Shown piece after piece: positions 1-8,515 of a stretch of DNA of 64,000 bases (position 1 is the first letter of the stretch; every line of letters starts with the position of its first letter). The position numbers were made by a program, and so were the translations under genes. The stretch is from Undibacterium sp. YM2 (GTDB taxonomy: Bacteria; Pseudomonadota; Gammaproteobacteria; Burkholderiales; Burkholderiaceae_D). The stretch spans positions 2,604,001-2,668,000 of the forward strand of contig NZ_AP018441.1 in NCBI RefSeq assembly GCF_009937975.1, given 5' to 3'. Below the pieces are notes generated by a model that was given only the letters and a program-made list of their open reading frames with translations, was not told the origin of the DNA and did not search any database.

Positions 1-687
1 AAGCTGGCGCATTTCATGGTTCAGCTTCTGGTCAAGCGTGGTGGCAATGTAATTCTGGGTAAGCGAGTTGCTCAGCTAGCAGCAAACCAGTTGATTTTTG
101 CTGATGGCAGCAAGCTGACTACAGATATCATCATTGTCGCTACTGGCCTCGAAGTAGCCAAGCTCTTGCCTGAAATTGCCGTGTTTGGCCGCAAAGGCCA
201 TCTGGCGATTACTGACCGTTATCCTGGTCGTCTTTCACATCAAATTGTCAGCATGAATTATGGTCAGGCTGCAGTTACTGCAGATGCACTGGCGGTGGCT
301 GCCAATGTGCAACCACGTAGTAATGGGCAATGGCTGATCGGTTCTTGCAGGCAGGATGGACAGACAGATAATAGCCTCGACCCCAAGGCGCTTGGGGCAG
401 TCTTGCAATCCGCCATGACGCTATTGCCTTGCCTGGCCGATATGCAAATCATACGCGCCTGGGCGGGTATGCGTCCGGCATCACCCGACGGTCATCCCAT
501 TATCGGACCTCATCCTGAGCTGCCAGGTATCTGGCTGGCAGCAGGGCATGAAGGCCTGGGGGTGACTACGGCCATGGCGACGGCAAAAATGCTGGCAGAC
601 CAGATTGCTGGGAGGGCGGGAGAAATAGATTATCAACATTATTCGCCTGAACGTTTTTTCCCTGTGCAGGAGTTGAAATATGCGTGA
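1..687 (+). CDS. FAD-dependent D-amino-acid-oxidase-type dehydrogenase subunit (3' part)
   Basis: C-terminal 228 residues of a DAO-family flavoprotein; the reading frame is open through base 1, so the N-terminal FAD-binding GxGxxG part lies outside the window. The visible part has the family's late signature: a WAGMRPASPDGHPIIGP segment followed by a GHEGLGVTTAMATAKMLAD helix that closes over the flavin. With the next two genes it forms the three-part arrangement (DAO subunit, small 2Fe-2S subunit, large FAD/NAD subunit) known from D-hydroxyproline dehydrogenase, opine oxidases and HcnABC. The aldehyde dehydrogenase downstream favours the hydroxyproline reading, that is oxidation of cis-4-hydroxy-D-proline. 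The stop overlaps the next start by 8 bases, so the two are translationally coupled. The family is certain; the substrate is inferred. Confidence 0.85.
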   Translation, partial: KLAHFMVQLLVKRGGNVILGKRVAQLAANQLIFADGSKLTTDIIIVATGLEVAKLLPEIAVFGRKGHLAITDRYPGRLSHQIVSMNYGQAAVTADALAVAANVQPRSNGQWLIGSCRQDGQTDNSLDPKALGAVLQSAMTLLPCLADMQIIRAWAGMRPASPDGHPIIGPHPELPGIWLAAGHEGLGVTTAMATAKMLADQIAGRAGEIDYQHYSPERFFPVQELKYA

Positions 688-964
688 GCAAGGCCCAGAC
701 ACAAAAATAATCGCAAAAATCTGGATTAACGGCTCTCCCTTTGAGGCAACAACAGAGATGAGTGTAGCTGCGGCCCTGATGCGGCATGACAATATGCAGA
801 CGCGCCAGTCGGTTTCTGGCCAGCCGCGCTTTGCTGTTTGCGGCATGGGCGTGTGCCAGGAATGCAGGGTGCGCATCAATGGTCAGCCGCATAAACTGGC
901 CTGCCAGGAATACTGTCGCTCAGGCATGGTGATTAATACTGAAACCGCTGGTCTGGGAGTGTGA
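680..964 (+). CDS. Small 2Fe-2S subunit of the FAD dehydrogenase complex
   Basis: A 94-residue ferredoxin-like protein of the (2Fe-2S)-binding family that accompanies DAO-type dehydrogenases (the gamma subunit of D-hydroxyproline dehydrogenase; HcnA-like). Plant-type cluster ligands are visible at Cys54, Cys59, Cys62 and Cys75 (C-x4-C-x2-C-x12-C). The length is normal for such subunits, which are one small cluster domain. It is expected to pass electrons between the two flavoprotein subunits. The ATG lies inside the end of the upstream gene and the stop comes two bases before the ATG of the next gene, so the three are one transcription unit. Confidence 0.9.
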   Translation: MREQGPDTKIIAKIWINGSPFEATTEMSVAAALMRHDNMQTRQSVSGQPRFAVCGMGVCQECRVRINGQPHKLACQEYCRSGMVINTETAGLGV

Positions 965-966
965 CG

Positions 967-2258
967 ATGGTCTCAGCGATTCTCCCGTTTTCGACGGACA
1001 TACTTATCATAGGTGCAGGCCCTGCAGGACTGGCAGCGGCGCTGGCCGCAGCTGAATTGTCATCCACCGTCACTGTGATCGATGAAAACCCCGCACCTGG
1101 CGGGCAAATCTGGCGCGGTGGCCCAGGCGCGTGGCGTGACCGGAGGGCGCATGATTTGTGGCAGGCACTGGCAAATTGCCTGAATGTACGCATGGTTTAT
1201 GGGGTACGCATTGTTGCTGCTATTTCTGACAAGGAGTTTTTGCTGGAGACAGCAGATGGCGCGCAGAAATTAAGCTGGAATAAGCTGATTATCTGTAGCG
1301 GTGCCCGTGAGTTGCTCTTGCCTTTCCCCGGCTGGACTTTGCCAGGTGTCACTGGTGCTGGTGGTTTGCAAGCCTTGATCAAGGGCGGTATGCCAGTGGA
1401 AGGCAAGCGCGTTGCTGTTGCTGGTAGCGGGCCCTTGTTGCTGGCAGTAGCGGAAACAGTCATACGTGCTGGCGGTCAGGTCGTCAGTATCATAGAAACA
1501 AAAGCAGTAAAAATTTACGTCAATTTTTCTGGGCCTTGCTCAAATCGCATCGAGGCAAGCTGCTACAGTCGCTGAAGTTGTTTTGGCAACTCAAGAGTGT
1601 ACGTTATCGCCATGACGCCAGAGTGATCAAGGCACATGGTGAGCAATGCCTGCTCGGAATCAGTCTGCAGTATGGCGACAAGAAAATTGATCTGAGCTGT
1701 GATTTGCTGGCCTGTGGATTTGGTTTGTTACCCAATCTGGAAATCGGCACGCTGTTGGGATGCCAGATCAGGGATGGCAGTATCGTGGTTGACGCCAACC
1801 AGGCCAGCTCCCGCGCCGATGTCTGGGTGGCAGGAGAAGCTTGCGGCATAGGCGGTGTTGACAAGGCTTTGGCAGAAGGGCACATTGCCGGTCTGGCTGC
1901 GATTGGGCAGGCGGCTGAACAAGATGATATTGCGCGCCGCGCCCATGCCTGGCAATTTGCGGATTTGCTCAAACAGAGTTTTGCCACCGATGACAGCCTG
2001 CGCAAGTTATGCAAGTCAGATACTTTGGTGTGCCGCTGCGAGGACGTCAGTGCCAGGCAATTGCGGGAACATGACGACTGGCGTACCGCAAAGCTGATGA
2101 CCAGGGCAGGGATGGGGGCATGTCAGGGGCGTATTTGTGGCGCAGCCTGCCAGTTCATGTTTGGCTGGGATGCGCCAGGACTGAGACAACCGGTTTTCCC
2201 GACAAAAACATCGACTCTCGCTACCCTGAGTGGTGCAGCGGGAAATATTGATGAATAA
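967..2258 (+). pseudogene. Large FAD/NAD(P)-binding subunit of the dehydrogenase, interrupted by a -1 frameshift
   Basis: Two open frames together give a complete protein of about 430 residues, normal for the HcnB/OoxA/D-hydroxyproline dehydrogenase large subunit. The first part holds the FAD dinucleotide motif (IIGAGPAGLAAA) and a second nucleotide fold (VAVAGSGPLLLAVAE). The second part holds the LACGFGLLPN and GEACGIGGVDKALAEG motifs and a C-terminal cysteine cluster (VCRCEDV, then GACQGRICG). The frames join at an A5 run at 1509-1513: one extra A would restore an uninterrupted A-V-K-N-L-R-Q-F-F-W-A-L reading. The start is taken as ATG 967, with GGGAG seven bases upstream; GTG 961 is the alternative. 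Either the gene is freshly broken or the run was mis-sequenced. A separate second gene is unlikely because its first possible start is an internal TTG. Confidence 0.85.
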
Positions 2259-2297
2259 GGTCGACCAACAAGATTGAAAAAACAAGGAAGAATAAAA

Positions 2298-3728
2298 ATG
2301 AAACAACTGTATATCAATGGTAGCTGGCATGACGGCGCAAACGTAACTGTCACACACAGTCCCTCTGATTTGAGTGAGGTGGTTGGCGAATACGCCAGTG
2401 CGGGTAATGAGCAGGTAGAGCTGGCAATTGCCGCTGCGCGTGATGCTGCAGAAGGCTGGCGTAATTCTGGCGTGCAGCAAAGGGCAGACGCGCTCGACAA
2501 GATAGGTACAGAAATCAATGAACGCAAAGCTGAGCTCGGTAGCCTGCTGGCAAGTGAAGAAGGCAAGACCCTGCCAGAAGCGATAGGTGAAGTTGGCCGT
2601 GCAGCAGCCATCTTCAAATTCTTTGCACAGGAAGCCTTGCGCATACGCGGCGACAAACTGGCCTCGGTGCGCCCGGGCGTGGACGTTGATGTCACCCGCG
2701 AACCGGTAGGCGTGGTCGGTATCATCGCACCCTGGAATTTCCCTATCGCCATTCCAGCCTGGAAAGCTGCACCTGCGCTGGCTTATGGCAACACCGTGAT
2801 CCTGAAACCGGCAGAGCTGGTGCCAGGCTGCTCATGGGCCATGGCAGAAATCATCAGCCGTTCTGGTTTGCCAGCAGGCGTATTCAATCTCTTGTCTGGC
2901 CCTGGCCGTATTGTTGGTGAAGCCTTGAGTAAGGATAGCAGGGTAGATGCCATAAGCTTTACCGGTTCAGTCGGTACTGGCAGCAGGGTACTGGCAGCTT
3001 GCGCCGCACGCCGGGCCAAGGTGCAACTGGAAATGGGTGGCAAGAACCCGCTGGTGATTTTGGCAGATGCTGACCTGGATGTGGCAGTCAATGCGGCAAT
3101 TCAGGGCTCTTATTTTTCTACTGGCCAGCGTTGCACAGCATCTTCGCGCCTGATTGTTGAAGAGAAAATCTACCCGGCATTTGTCGCGGCGATGATCGAT
3201 AAGTTGAAGAGCCTGAAAGTAGGGCATGCCTTGCAGACAGGCATAGATATAGGCCCAGTGGTAGACAAGTCTCAACTGGACCAGGATTTGCGCTATATAC
3301 AGATAGCCAAAGATGAAGGCGCCAAACTGGCCTTTGGTGGTGAACGTCTGTCACGCGACACCGATGGTTATTTCCTGAACCCGGCTCTGTTCGTTGATTG
3401 CGACCCTGCAATGCAGCATACCAGGGAAGAGATTTTTGGCCCGGTAGCATCCGTCATTCCCGCCAAAAACTATGAGCATGCGCTGCAACTGGCAAATGAT
3501 ACTGAATTTGGCCTGACAGCAGGGATTTGCACTACCTCATTGAAATACGCCACTCATTTCAAGCGTCATGCCCGTGCAGGCATGGTCATGGTCAACCTGC
3601 CTACCGCTGGGGTCGATTACCATGTTCCATTTGGTGGCAGCAAGGCTTCCAGCTATGGTGCCCGCGAGCAAGGTAGTGCTGCCGTGGAATTCTTTACTAC
3701 AATGAAGACCAGTTATACCGGTAGCTGA
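2298..3728 (+). CDS. NAD(P)-dependent aldehyde dehydrogenase, probable 2-oxoglutarate semialdehyde dehydrogenase
   Basis: A complete 476-residue aldehyde dehydrogenase. Visible motifs are IIAPWNFPIA (cofactor and oxyanion region), FTGSVGTGSR (nucleotide binding), general base Glu245 in LEMGGKNPL and nucleophile Cys279 in TGQRCTASS. The C-terminal PFGGSKASSYGAREQG segment is typical of the 2-oxoglutarate/succinate semialdehyde group. Just downstream of a hydroxyproline-dehydrogenase-like complex, it would suit the last step of hydroxyproline catabolism, oxidising 2-oxoglutarate semialdehyde to 2-oxoglutarate. ATG 2298 is chosen because AAGGAAG lies seven bases before it; the gap to the upstream stop is 39 bases. 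A strong hairpin terminator follows. The substrate is inferred from context. Confidence 0.88.
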   Translation: MKQLYINGSWHDGANVTVTHSPSDLSEVVGEYASAGNEQVELAIAAARDAAEGWRNSGVQQRADALDKIGTEINERKAELGSLLASEEGKTLPEAIGEVGRAAAIFKFFAQEALRIRGDKLASVRPGVDVDVTREPVGVVGIIAPWNFPIAIPAWKAAPALAYGNTVILKPAELVPGCSWAMAEIISRSGLPAGVFNLLSGPGRIVGEALSKDSRVDAISFTGSVGTGSRVLAACAARRAKVQLEMGGKNPLVILADADLDVAVNAAIQGSYFSTGQRCTASSRLIVEEKIYPAFVAAMIDKLKSLKVGHALQTGIDIGPVVDKSQLDQDLRYIQIAKDEGAKLAFGGERLSRDTDGYFLNPALFVDCDPAMQHTREEIFGPVASVIPAKNYEHALQLANDTEFGLTAGICTTSLKYATHFKRHARAGMVMVNLPTAGVDYHVPFGGSKASSYGAREQGSAAVEFFTTMKTSYTGS

Positions 3729-3751
3729 TCTTTTATCGCTCTATAGCAAAC

Positions 3752-3778
3752 AAAAAAGCAGCTTGGCTGCTTTTTTTG
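3752..3778 (+). terminator. Intrinsic terminator after the aldehyde dehydrogenase
   Basis: An 11-bp perfect stem (AAAAAAGCAGC / GCTGCTTTTTT) with a TTG loop, ending in a run of seven T. It closes the catabolic operon. Confidence 0.9.
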
Positions 3779-3952
3779 CTTTTTATACCCAGTTTTGTCC
3801 CATTCCTCCCTTCAAATCACTGTTCAAGCCGTGATTTGCGCATTCTGTCGCAAGCCCATGGAAGCCCCTGATGTTCTTTTATAAGATGCTTACATCGAAT
3901 CACAGAACACAAAAAATCATCAAATTCACAATTGAGCTAAAGGGAGCCCATC

Positions 3953-4327
3953 ATGACATCTGCTATCACATCACGCATCACCTCAAACAAGCGCACCGCC
4001 ATCATCCTCTTGTCTGTCCTGGTTTTTGCGGTAATAGTCATGTCATCCTTCCATGGCGTCGATGTGCAGATGGACGGCGACGACATCGATGGCGTGGGTG
4101 GATTCTTTGGCTTCTTTGGTGTCTTGTTCGGTTGCGGTATTGCTGTAGTGGCGGTGGTGTTTGCCCTTGGCCTGACTGGCATGGTACTGGCAGGTGTGGC
4201 AATATTGTTATGCGTGATTTTCGCGGTAGTACTGGGTTCGCTGGCGCTGGCAATGTTGCCCTTGCTTTTCCCTGTATTGTTGGTAGTGGGGTTGGTTGCC
4301 CTGTTCTCTCGCCGTAAAACTGCTTGA
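3953..4327 (+). CDS. Small hydrophobic membrane protein of unknown function
   Basis: A 124-residue protein I do not recognise. After a short basic N-terminus (TSNKR) there is one transmembrane helix at about residues 15-32, then an acidic Asp/Gly stretch (DVQMDGDDIDGVGG, residues 37-50), then a very hydrophobic stretch at about 50-118 that could form two or three helices, and a basic end (SRRKTA). By the positive-inside rule the acidic segment would face the periplasm. AGGGAG stands six bases before the ATG. It has its own intergenic region upstream and is followed after 38 bases by a lipoprotein gene on the same strand, so the two may share a transcript. Confidence 0.7.
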   Translation: MTSAITSRITSNKRTAIILLSVLVFAVIVMSSFHGVDVQMDGDDIDGVGGFFGFFGVLFGCGIAVVAVVFALGLTGMVLAGVAILLCVIFAVVLGSLALAMLPLLFPVLLVVGLVALFSRRKTA

Positions 4328-4365
4328 ACCGAATTCCGGATATGCATAGATTGCGGAGTCAATAA

Positions 4366-5358
4366 ATGTACATGCTTGACACTGTTAGCACCGTCAAGCC
4401 AGGCAAATACAGGAAGTGGCTTGCTTCCTTTTTGCTTTTGAGCCTGGCCTTGTTCCTCTCAGCTTGCGCAACTGGCAACAAACTCTCGCCTGCGCAAGTG
4501 GAGTTGTCGGGCGACGGTGGAGAGGTGAATATACTGTGGAGTGCCATACCGCGCCCGGCACCTTTGCCGCCACTGGATCATGCAGCCTTGCTTTTGCCAG
4601 TGCATTTTGGTGGCAGCGAGGAAAAAATATTCTATATGCAGTTTGATCTGGGGCATCCTTCCACCGTCTTTTATTCCCATAAATGGAAGGAGATTGCCGA
4701 GAAATATCAATTTGTAAATTCTGGTGACAAGCTGGCCGCTGTTAATTTCAAACTTGGGGACATGCAAGTGCTGGCCAAAGATGTTTCCATCATGCAGCGC
4801 GAAGGAACAGGTGTTGACTGGAGCAAGGACAGCGTAGAAGTAATCGGCACCATAGGTTCAGATTTGATTGACGGCAGGGTAGTGGTGCTGGACTTCAAAA
4901 AAGATATAGTGCAATTTGCCCGTGAACGCAAAGGCTTGCATTTGGCAAGCAGCAAATTCCAGCCTTTCAGTTTTTCTGGCCGCAGGATAGTCATGCCTGT
5001 TACTTTTGATGGTGAAGAGAAAACGGTGATGTATGACAGCGGTTCCAGCGCTTTTTCCTGGCTAAGCAATGAAAAAACTTTCCAGCGACTGGCAAAGCAG
5101 GATGTCAGACCCGTGGCTTATCCCATTCGTTCGTGGGACAAGATATTAACCGCGCATACGGTAGAAACCAGCGCAGAGGCAACAGTAGCAGGCATCAAGC
5201 TGCCTGTGAAAGAGATCAGTTACATCCAGGATATGGGTTTCTTGCAAGAACTGGCAATCAGTAGCCTGGGTGCTGGTGGGATGGTTGGGAATAAGCTTTT
5301 CCTGGGCAAAAAGCTTATTATTGATACGCGCAAACTGGAAATGGCCCTGGAAGAATAA
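4366..5358 (+). CDS. Lipoprotein with a retropepsin-like aspartic protease fold
   Basis: 330 residues. The basic N-terminus and hydrophobic stretch end in the lipobox LSAC at about residue 34, so the mature protein should be lipid-anchored. Two half-sites resemble pepsin/retropepsin folds: FDLGHPSTVFYS (about residue 93; DLG where DTG is usual) and MYDSGSSAFSWLS (about residue 223; DSGS). Each is followed by a hydrophobic-Gly segment such as GTIGSDLIDGRVVVLDF. This two-lobed layout suggests an aspartyl-protease-like protein, but activity cannot be judged. GGAG lies seven bases before ATG 4366; ATG 4372 is an alternative. It converges on the TetR gene with only three bases between stops. Confidence 0.75.
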   Translation: MYMLDTVSTVKPGKYRKWLASFLLLSLALFLSACATGNKLSPAQVELSGDGGEVNILWSAIPRPAPLPPLDHAALLLPVHFGGSEEKIFYMQFDLGHPSTVFYSHKWKEIAEKYQFVNSGDKLAAVNFKLGDMQVLAKDVSIMQREGTGVDWSKDSVEVIGTIGSDLIDGRVVVLDFKKDIVQFARERKGLHLASSKFQPFSFSGRRIVMPVTFDGEEKTVMYDSGSSAFSWLSNEKTFQRLAKQDVRPVAYPIRSWDKILTAHTVETSAEATVAGIKLPVKEISYIQDMGFLQELAISSLGAGGMVGNKLFLGKKLIIDTRKLEMALEE

Positions 5359-5361
5359 GTT

Positions 5362-6018
5362 CTATTCAGGTTTGGTACGCAAAATGAACTGCAGCGCCTG
5401 TTCTGCCAGTTCATCTATGCTGATGCCTGAACCGCGCCTATACCATTGTGCTGTCCAGTTCAGCGTGCCAAACATCAACAACTTGTCTATGCGCGTGGGC
5501 ATGGCCCAATCCCCTGAGGCATGCAGGTCTACGATGACTTTTTCCCACGCAGCTTCATACTTGTCTTTGAGGGCAATGATGCGTGCGCGTGCGGGTTTGT
5601 CGAGTGCGCGCCATTCGTACAGCAGTACGGCAATAAAATCATGCTCAGGAGCCAGCAAGGTATTCAGATGGACCTTGACCAGATGCTGAAACGCCAAGCG
5701 CGGCGGCAAATCTGCCAAAGCCAGCTTCTCTATTTCTTCCAGTGACTTTTGCATGCCTTGTTCCATCACTGCGACCAGGATGTCCTGCTTGGTCTTGAAG
5801 TGATAAAACCAGCTGCCTGACTGTATCCCCACCGCCGCAGCGATGTCGCGTACGGTAGTGTTGTCATAACCCTTTTTTCTGAAAAGCTGTGCTGATTTCC
5901 TGATCAAATCCTGGCGTATGCTTTCTGCTTCGTCCAGCACAGGGCGGCCGCGCTTTTTTGCGGTTTCTGAGGCGGGCAATGCTTGCTCTGTCGCGTCGGT
6001 AGTAATTTCTTTGGGCAT
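5362..6018 (-). CDS. TetR/AcrR-family transcriptional regulator
   Basis: 218 residues. A basic, low-complexity N-terminus (KKRGRPVLDE) precedes a typical TetR helix-turn-helix at about residues 36-82: LIRKSAQLFRKKGYDNTTVRDIAAAVGI, then SGSWFYHFKTKQDIL. The rest is a helical ligand domain. Divergent transcription from an acyl-CoA dehydrogenase/racemase pair, 142 bases away, suggests it represses that pair and itself, as fatty-acyl-CoA-responsive TetR proteins do. The ligand is unknown. Confidence 0.9.
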   Translation of the reverse strand: MPKEITTDATEQALPASETAKKRGRPVLDEAESIRQDLIRKSAQLFRKKGYDNTTVRDIAAAVGIQSGSWFYHFKTKQDILVAVMEQGMQKSLEEIEKLALADLPPRLAFQHLVKVHLNTLLAPEHDFIAVLLYEWRALDKPARARIIALKDKYEAAWEKVIVDLHASGDWAMPTRIDKLLMFGTLNWTAQWYRRGSGISIDELAEQALQFILRTKPE

Positions 6019-6072
6019 TGCTATTGGGGATAGTCTTCTAAAAAATGTGGTGGTGTGCTTTCCTGATAGCTC

Positions 6073-6104
6073 TTGATGGTAACCTTAAACATAGCCGCCA
6101 TCAA
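6073..6104. promoter_or_regulatory. Inverted repeat between the TetR gene and the acyl-CoA dehydrogenase gene
   Basis: TTGATGG at 6073-6079 and CCATCAA at 6098-6104 form a perfect 7-bp inverted repeat with an 18-base spacer. An outer pair, CCTGAT (6062-6067) and ATCAGG (6104-6109), flanks it. The position in the divergent promoter suits a regulator site, but the spacer is longer than in a usual TetR operator. Confidence 0.35.
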
Positions 6105-6160
6105 TCAGGCCAGAAAAAATCAGGCACAAAAGTCTGAAACCATAATATAGGAGACACAGC

Positions 6161-7303
6161 ATGCAAATCAAACCAAGCTGGATGACGCCAGAGCTGGAAA
6201 CTTTTCGCGACGCAGTACGTCGCTTTGTCGCTGCCGAAGTCATTCCGCACCAGGAGCATTGGAAAAAACAGCAACATGTAGACCGCGATGTTTGGGACAA
6301 GGGCGGTGCCATGGGCATTCTGCTGGCCGACATACCTGAGGAATATGGTGGTTCTGGCGGCAGCTTTGCCCATCAATCCATCGTGTTTGAAGAATTGACT
6401 TATGCCGGTGACATGGCCTTTGGCATCCATGTACATGCGATTGTCGCTCATTATATTTTGAACCAGGGGACAGAAGAGCAAAAGCAAAAATACTTACCCA
6501 AGCTGGCTTCAGGTGAAATGATCGCCGCCATCGCCATGTCTGAGCCAGGTGCAGGGTCTGATCTCAAAGGCATACGCACCACTGCCAGACGTGATGGCGA
6601 CAGCTATGTTATCAATGGCTCCAAGACTTTTATCTCTAATGGCTATATGGCCGATCTGGTGGTGGTTGTAACCAAGACTGACCCTGAGGCTGGTGCCAAG
6701 GGTGTTTCGCTGATCATGGTAGAAACCAGAGACTGTCCAGGTTACAGGGTAGGACGCATACTGGAAAAAATAGGGCAAAAAGGCCAGGACACTTGCGAGC
6801 TGTTTTTTGATGATGTGCGGGTGCCGCTGGACAGGGTGCTCGGCGGCGTAGAAGGCAAGGGTTTTACCCAGTTGATGACTGAACTGCCCTATGAGCGCAC
6901 CATACTGGGTGTATCCGGCGTTGCTGCGATAGAGCGCGCACTGGATTTGACGATCTCCCATACCCGTGAACGCAAAGCCTTTGGCCACGCCCTGATAGAA
7001 ATGCAGAATACCCGCTTTGTATTGGCAGAGATCAAGACCGAGGCAACAATAGCCCGTACCTTTATCGACCGTTGTATAGTCGATATGATGGAAGGGCGCA
7101 TGGATACCGAACTGGCATCGATGGCCAAATACTGGATATCCGATTTGCAGTGCAAGGTCATAGACCAGTGCCTGCAGTTATTTGGAGGTTATGGCTATAT
7201 GCTGGAATATCCTATAGCGCAAATGTATGTCGATGCGCGGGTACAGCGCATCTATGGTGGTGCCAATGAAATCATGAAAGAAATCATATCTCGTAACTTA
7301 TAA
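6161..7303 (+). CDS. Acyl-CoA dehydrogenase
   Basis: 380 residues, the usual family length. Motifs are MSEPGAGSDLKGIRTTA (flavin/substrate binding), INGSKTFISNG, the RERKAFG signature and the C-terminal LFGGYGYMLEYPIAQMYVDAR. The catalytic base appears to be Glu245 in LPYERTILG, the position used in isovaleryl-CoA and long-chain acyl-CoA dehydrogenases; the medium-chain position holds Gly instead (YGGANEI). It should oxidise an acyl-CoA to the 2-enoyl-CoA with FAD, passing electrons to ETF. The CoA-transferase/racemase-type gene downstream points to branched-chain or 2-methyl acyl-CoA substrates. Confidence 0.93.
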   Translation: MQIKPSWMTPELETFRDAVRRFVAAEVIPHQEHWKKQQHVDRDVWDKGGAMGILLADIPEEYGGSGGSFAHQSIVFEELTYAGDMAFGIHVHAIVAHYILNQGTEEQKQKYLPKLASGEMIAAIAMSEPGAGSDLKGIRTTARRDGDSYVINGSKTFISNGYMADLVVVVTKTDPEAGAKGVSLIMVETRDCPGYRVGRILEKIGQKGQDTCELFFDDVRVPLDRVLGGVEGKGFTQLMTELPYERTILGVSGVAAIERALDLTISHTRERKAFGHALIEMQNTRFVLAEIKTEATIARTFIDRCIVDMMEGRMDTELASMAKYWISDLQCKVIDQCLQLFGGYGYMLEYPIAQMYVDARVQRIYGGANEIMKEIISRNL

Positions 7304-7339
7304 GCAGATAAAAGCAAGAATAAAAACGGAGAACAAAAC

Positions 7340-8491
7340 ATGGCTGGACCTTTACAGGGCATACGTGTCATAGAAATGGTGGGCTTAGGCCCATGCCCTT
7401 TTGCTGCCATGATGCTGGCTGACATGGGGGCAGAAGTCATACGCATAGACCGCAAGCTCACTCCAGGTGCGAATAATCCTTTTCCCATGCTGGGCACCAA
7501 ATATGATGTCATGTCCAGAGGGCGGCGCTCGCTGGCTCTGGACTTGAAACAGGCAGAAGCCAAAGCCGTCTTGCTGGATCTGGTAGCGAGTGCCGATATC
7601 CTGCTGGAAGGTTTCCGCCCTGGTGTCATGGAAAGACTGGGCCTGGGGCCGGAAGTCTGCCAGCAACGCAATCCACGTCTGGTATACGGGCGGATCACTG
7701 GCTGGGGCCAGGATGGCCCGCTGGCGCAGGCTGCAGGGCATGACCTGAATTACATCGCACTCAGCGGCATGTTGCACGCAATGGGACGGGCAGATACGCC
7801 ACCAGCACCACCTTTGAACCTGGTTGGCGATTTTGGTGGCGGTGCCATGATGCTGGCTTTTGGCGTGGTCTGTGCTGCTTTGGAGGCGCGCAGTTCTGGC
7901 AAGGGGCAGGTGGTGGATGCTGCTATGGTCGATGGTTCGGCCTTGTTGGGCGCGATGATTTACGGTTTCCGTGCCTTTGGTGCCTGGTCAGACCAGCGCG
8001 GAGCGAATATGCTGGATGGTGGTGCGCATTTTTATGACACTTACGCTTGCGCTGACGGCAAATTCATCTCCATAGGCGCGATAGAGCCGCAGTTTTATGC
8101 TTTGTTGCTGGAGCGTGCCGGTATCACCGATAGCGCTTTCAATACGCAAATGGATAGCCGCAAATGGCCAGAGCTGAAAGAAAAATGTGCGGTGCTGTTC
8201 AAGACCAAAACTCGCCAACAATGGTGTGACTTGATGGAAGGGACGGATATCTGTTTTGCTCCGGTACTGGATATGGCAGAAGCCCCCAAGCATCCACATA
8301 ATCAGGCCAGGGCTAATTTTACTGATATCGAAGGCATATTGCAGCCAGCACCTGCGCCACGATTCAGCAGGACCGCGCCAGAAGTCAGCAGACCGCCGGC
8401 AGCACCTGGCCAGCATAGTGCTGAGATTTTGCATGACTGGGGAATCAGCGCGGACCGCATATCCAGCCTAAAAGAGAATCAGGTGATTTAA
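7340..8491 (+). CDS. CaiB/BaiF family protein, probable alpha-methylacyl-CoA racemase
   Basis: 383 residues of the class III CoA-transferase/racemase family. The N-terminal [19 protein letters not shown] and [13 protein letters not shown] segments are family signatures. The racemase catalytic pair of the AMACR/MCR group is present: His134 in [12 protein letters not shown] and Asp164 in [10 protein letters not shown]. The early Asp of true CaiB transferases is not evident, so epimerising 2-methylacyl-CoA esters is the best call. A 36-base gap with AACGGAGAAC separates it from the acyl-CoA dehydrogenase, so they form one operon. Together they would prepare 2R-methyl acyl-CoAs for beta-oxidation. 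Confidence 0.88.
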   Translation: MAGPLQGIRVIEMVGLGPCPFAAMMLADMGAEVIRIDRKLTPGANNPFPMLGTKYDVMSRGRRSLALDLKQAEAKAVLLDLVASADILLEGFRPGVMERLGLGPEVCQQRNPRLVYGRITGWGQDGPLAQAAGHDLNYIALSGMLHAMGRADTPPAPPLNLVGDFGGGAMMLAFGVVCAALEARSSGKGQVVDAAMVDGSALLGAMIYGFRAFGAWSDQRGANMLDGGAHFYDTYACADGKFISIGAIEPQFYALLLERAGITDSAFNTQMDSRKWPELKEKCAVLFKTKTRQQWCDLMEGTDICFAPVLDMAEAPKHPHNQARANFTDIEGILQPAPAPRFSRTAPEVSRPPAAPGQHSAEILHDWGISADRISSLKENQVI

Positions 8492-8515
8492 ATTCGTATT
8501 TGCTGTCTATTTTAT

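Noticed and set aside
1509..1513. Programmed -1 frameshifting
   Set aside because: No X-XXY-YYZ heptamer is in register and no downstream stem is evident; A5 is short for slippage.
1536..2258. The second half of the frameshifted subunit as an independent gene
   Set aside because: It would start at an internal TTG without a ribosome site and lacks the N-terminal domain; the first frame supplies exactly the missing part.
1..2258. Hydrogen cyanide synthase (hcnABC)
   Set aside because: The layout resembles it, but the order and the downstream semialdehyde dehydrogenase fit hydroxyproline or opine dehydrogenase better.
3871..4317. Alternative frame of 148 codons over the small membrane protein
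   Set aside because: It starts at a position without a ribosome site and gives a Trp/Arg/Cys-rich protein, unlike the helical membrane protein in the chosen frame.
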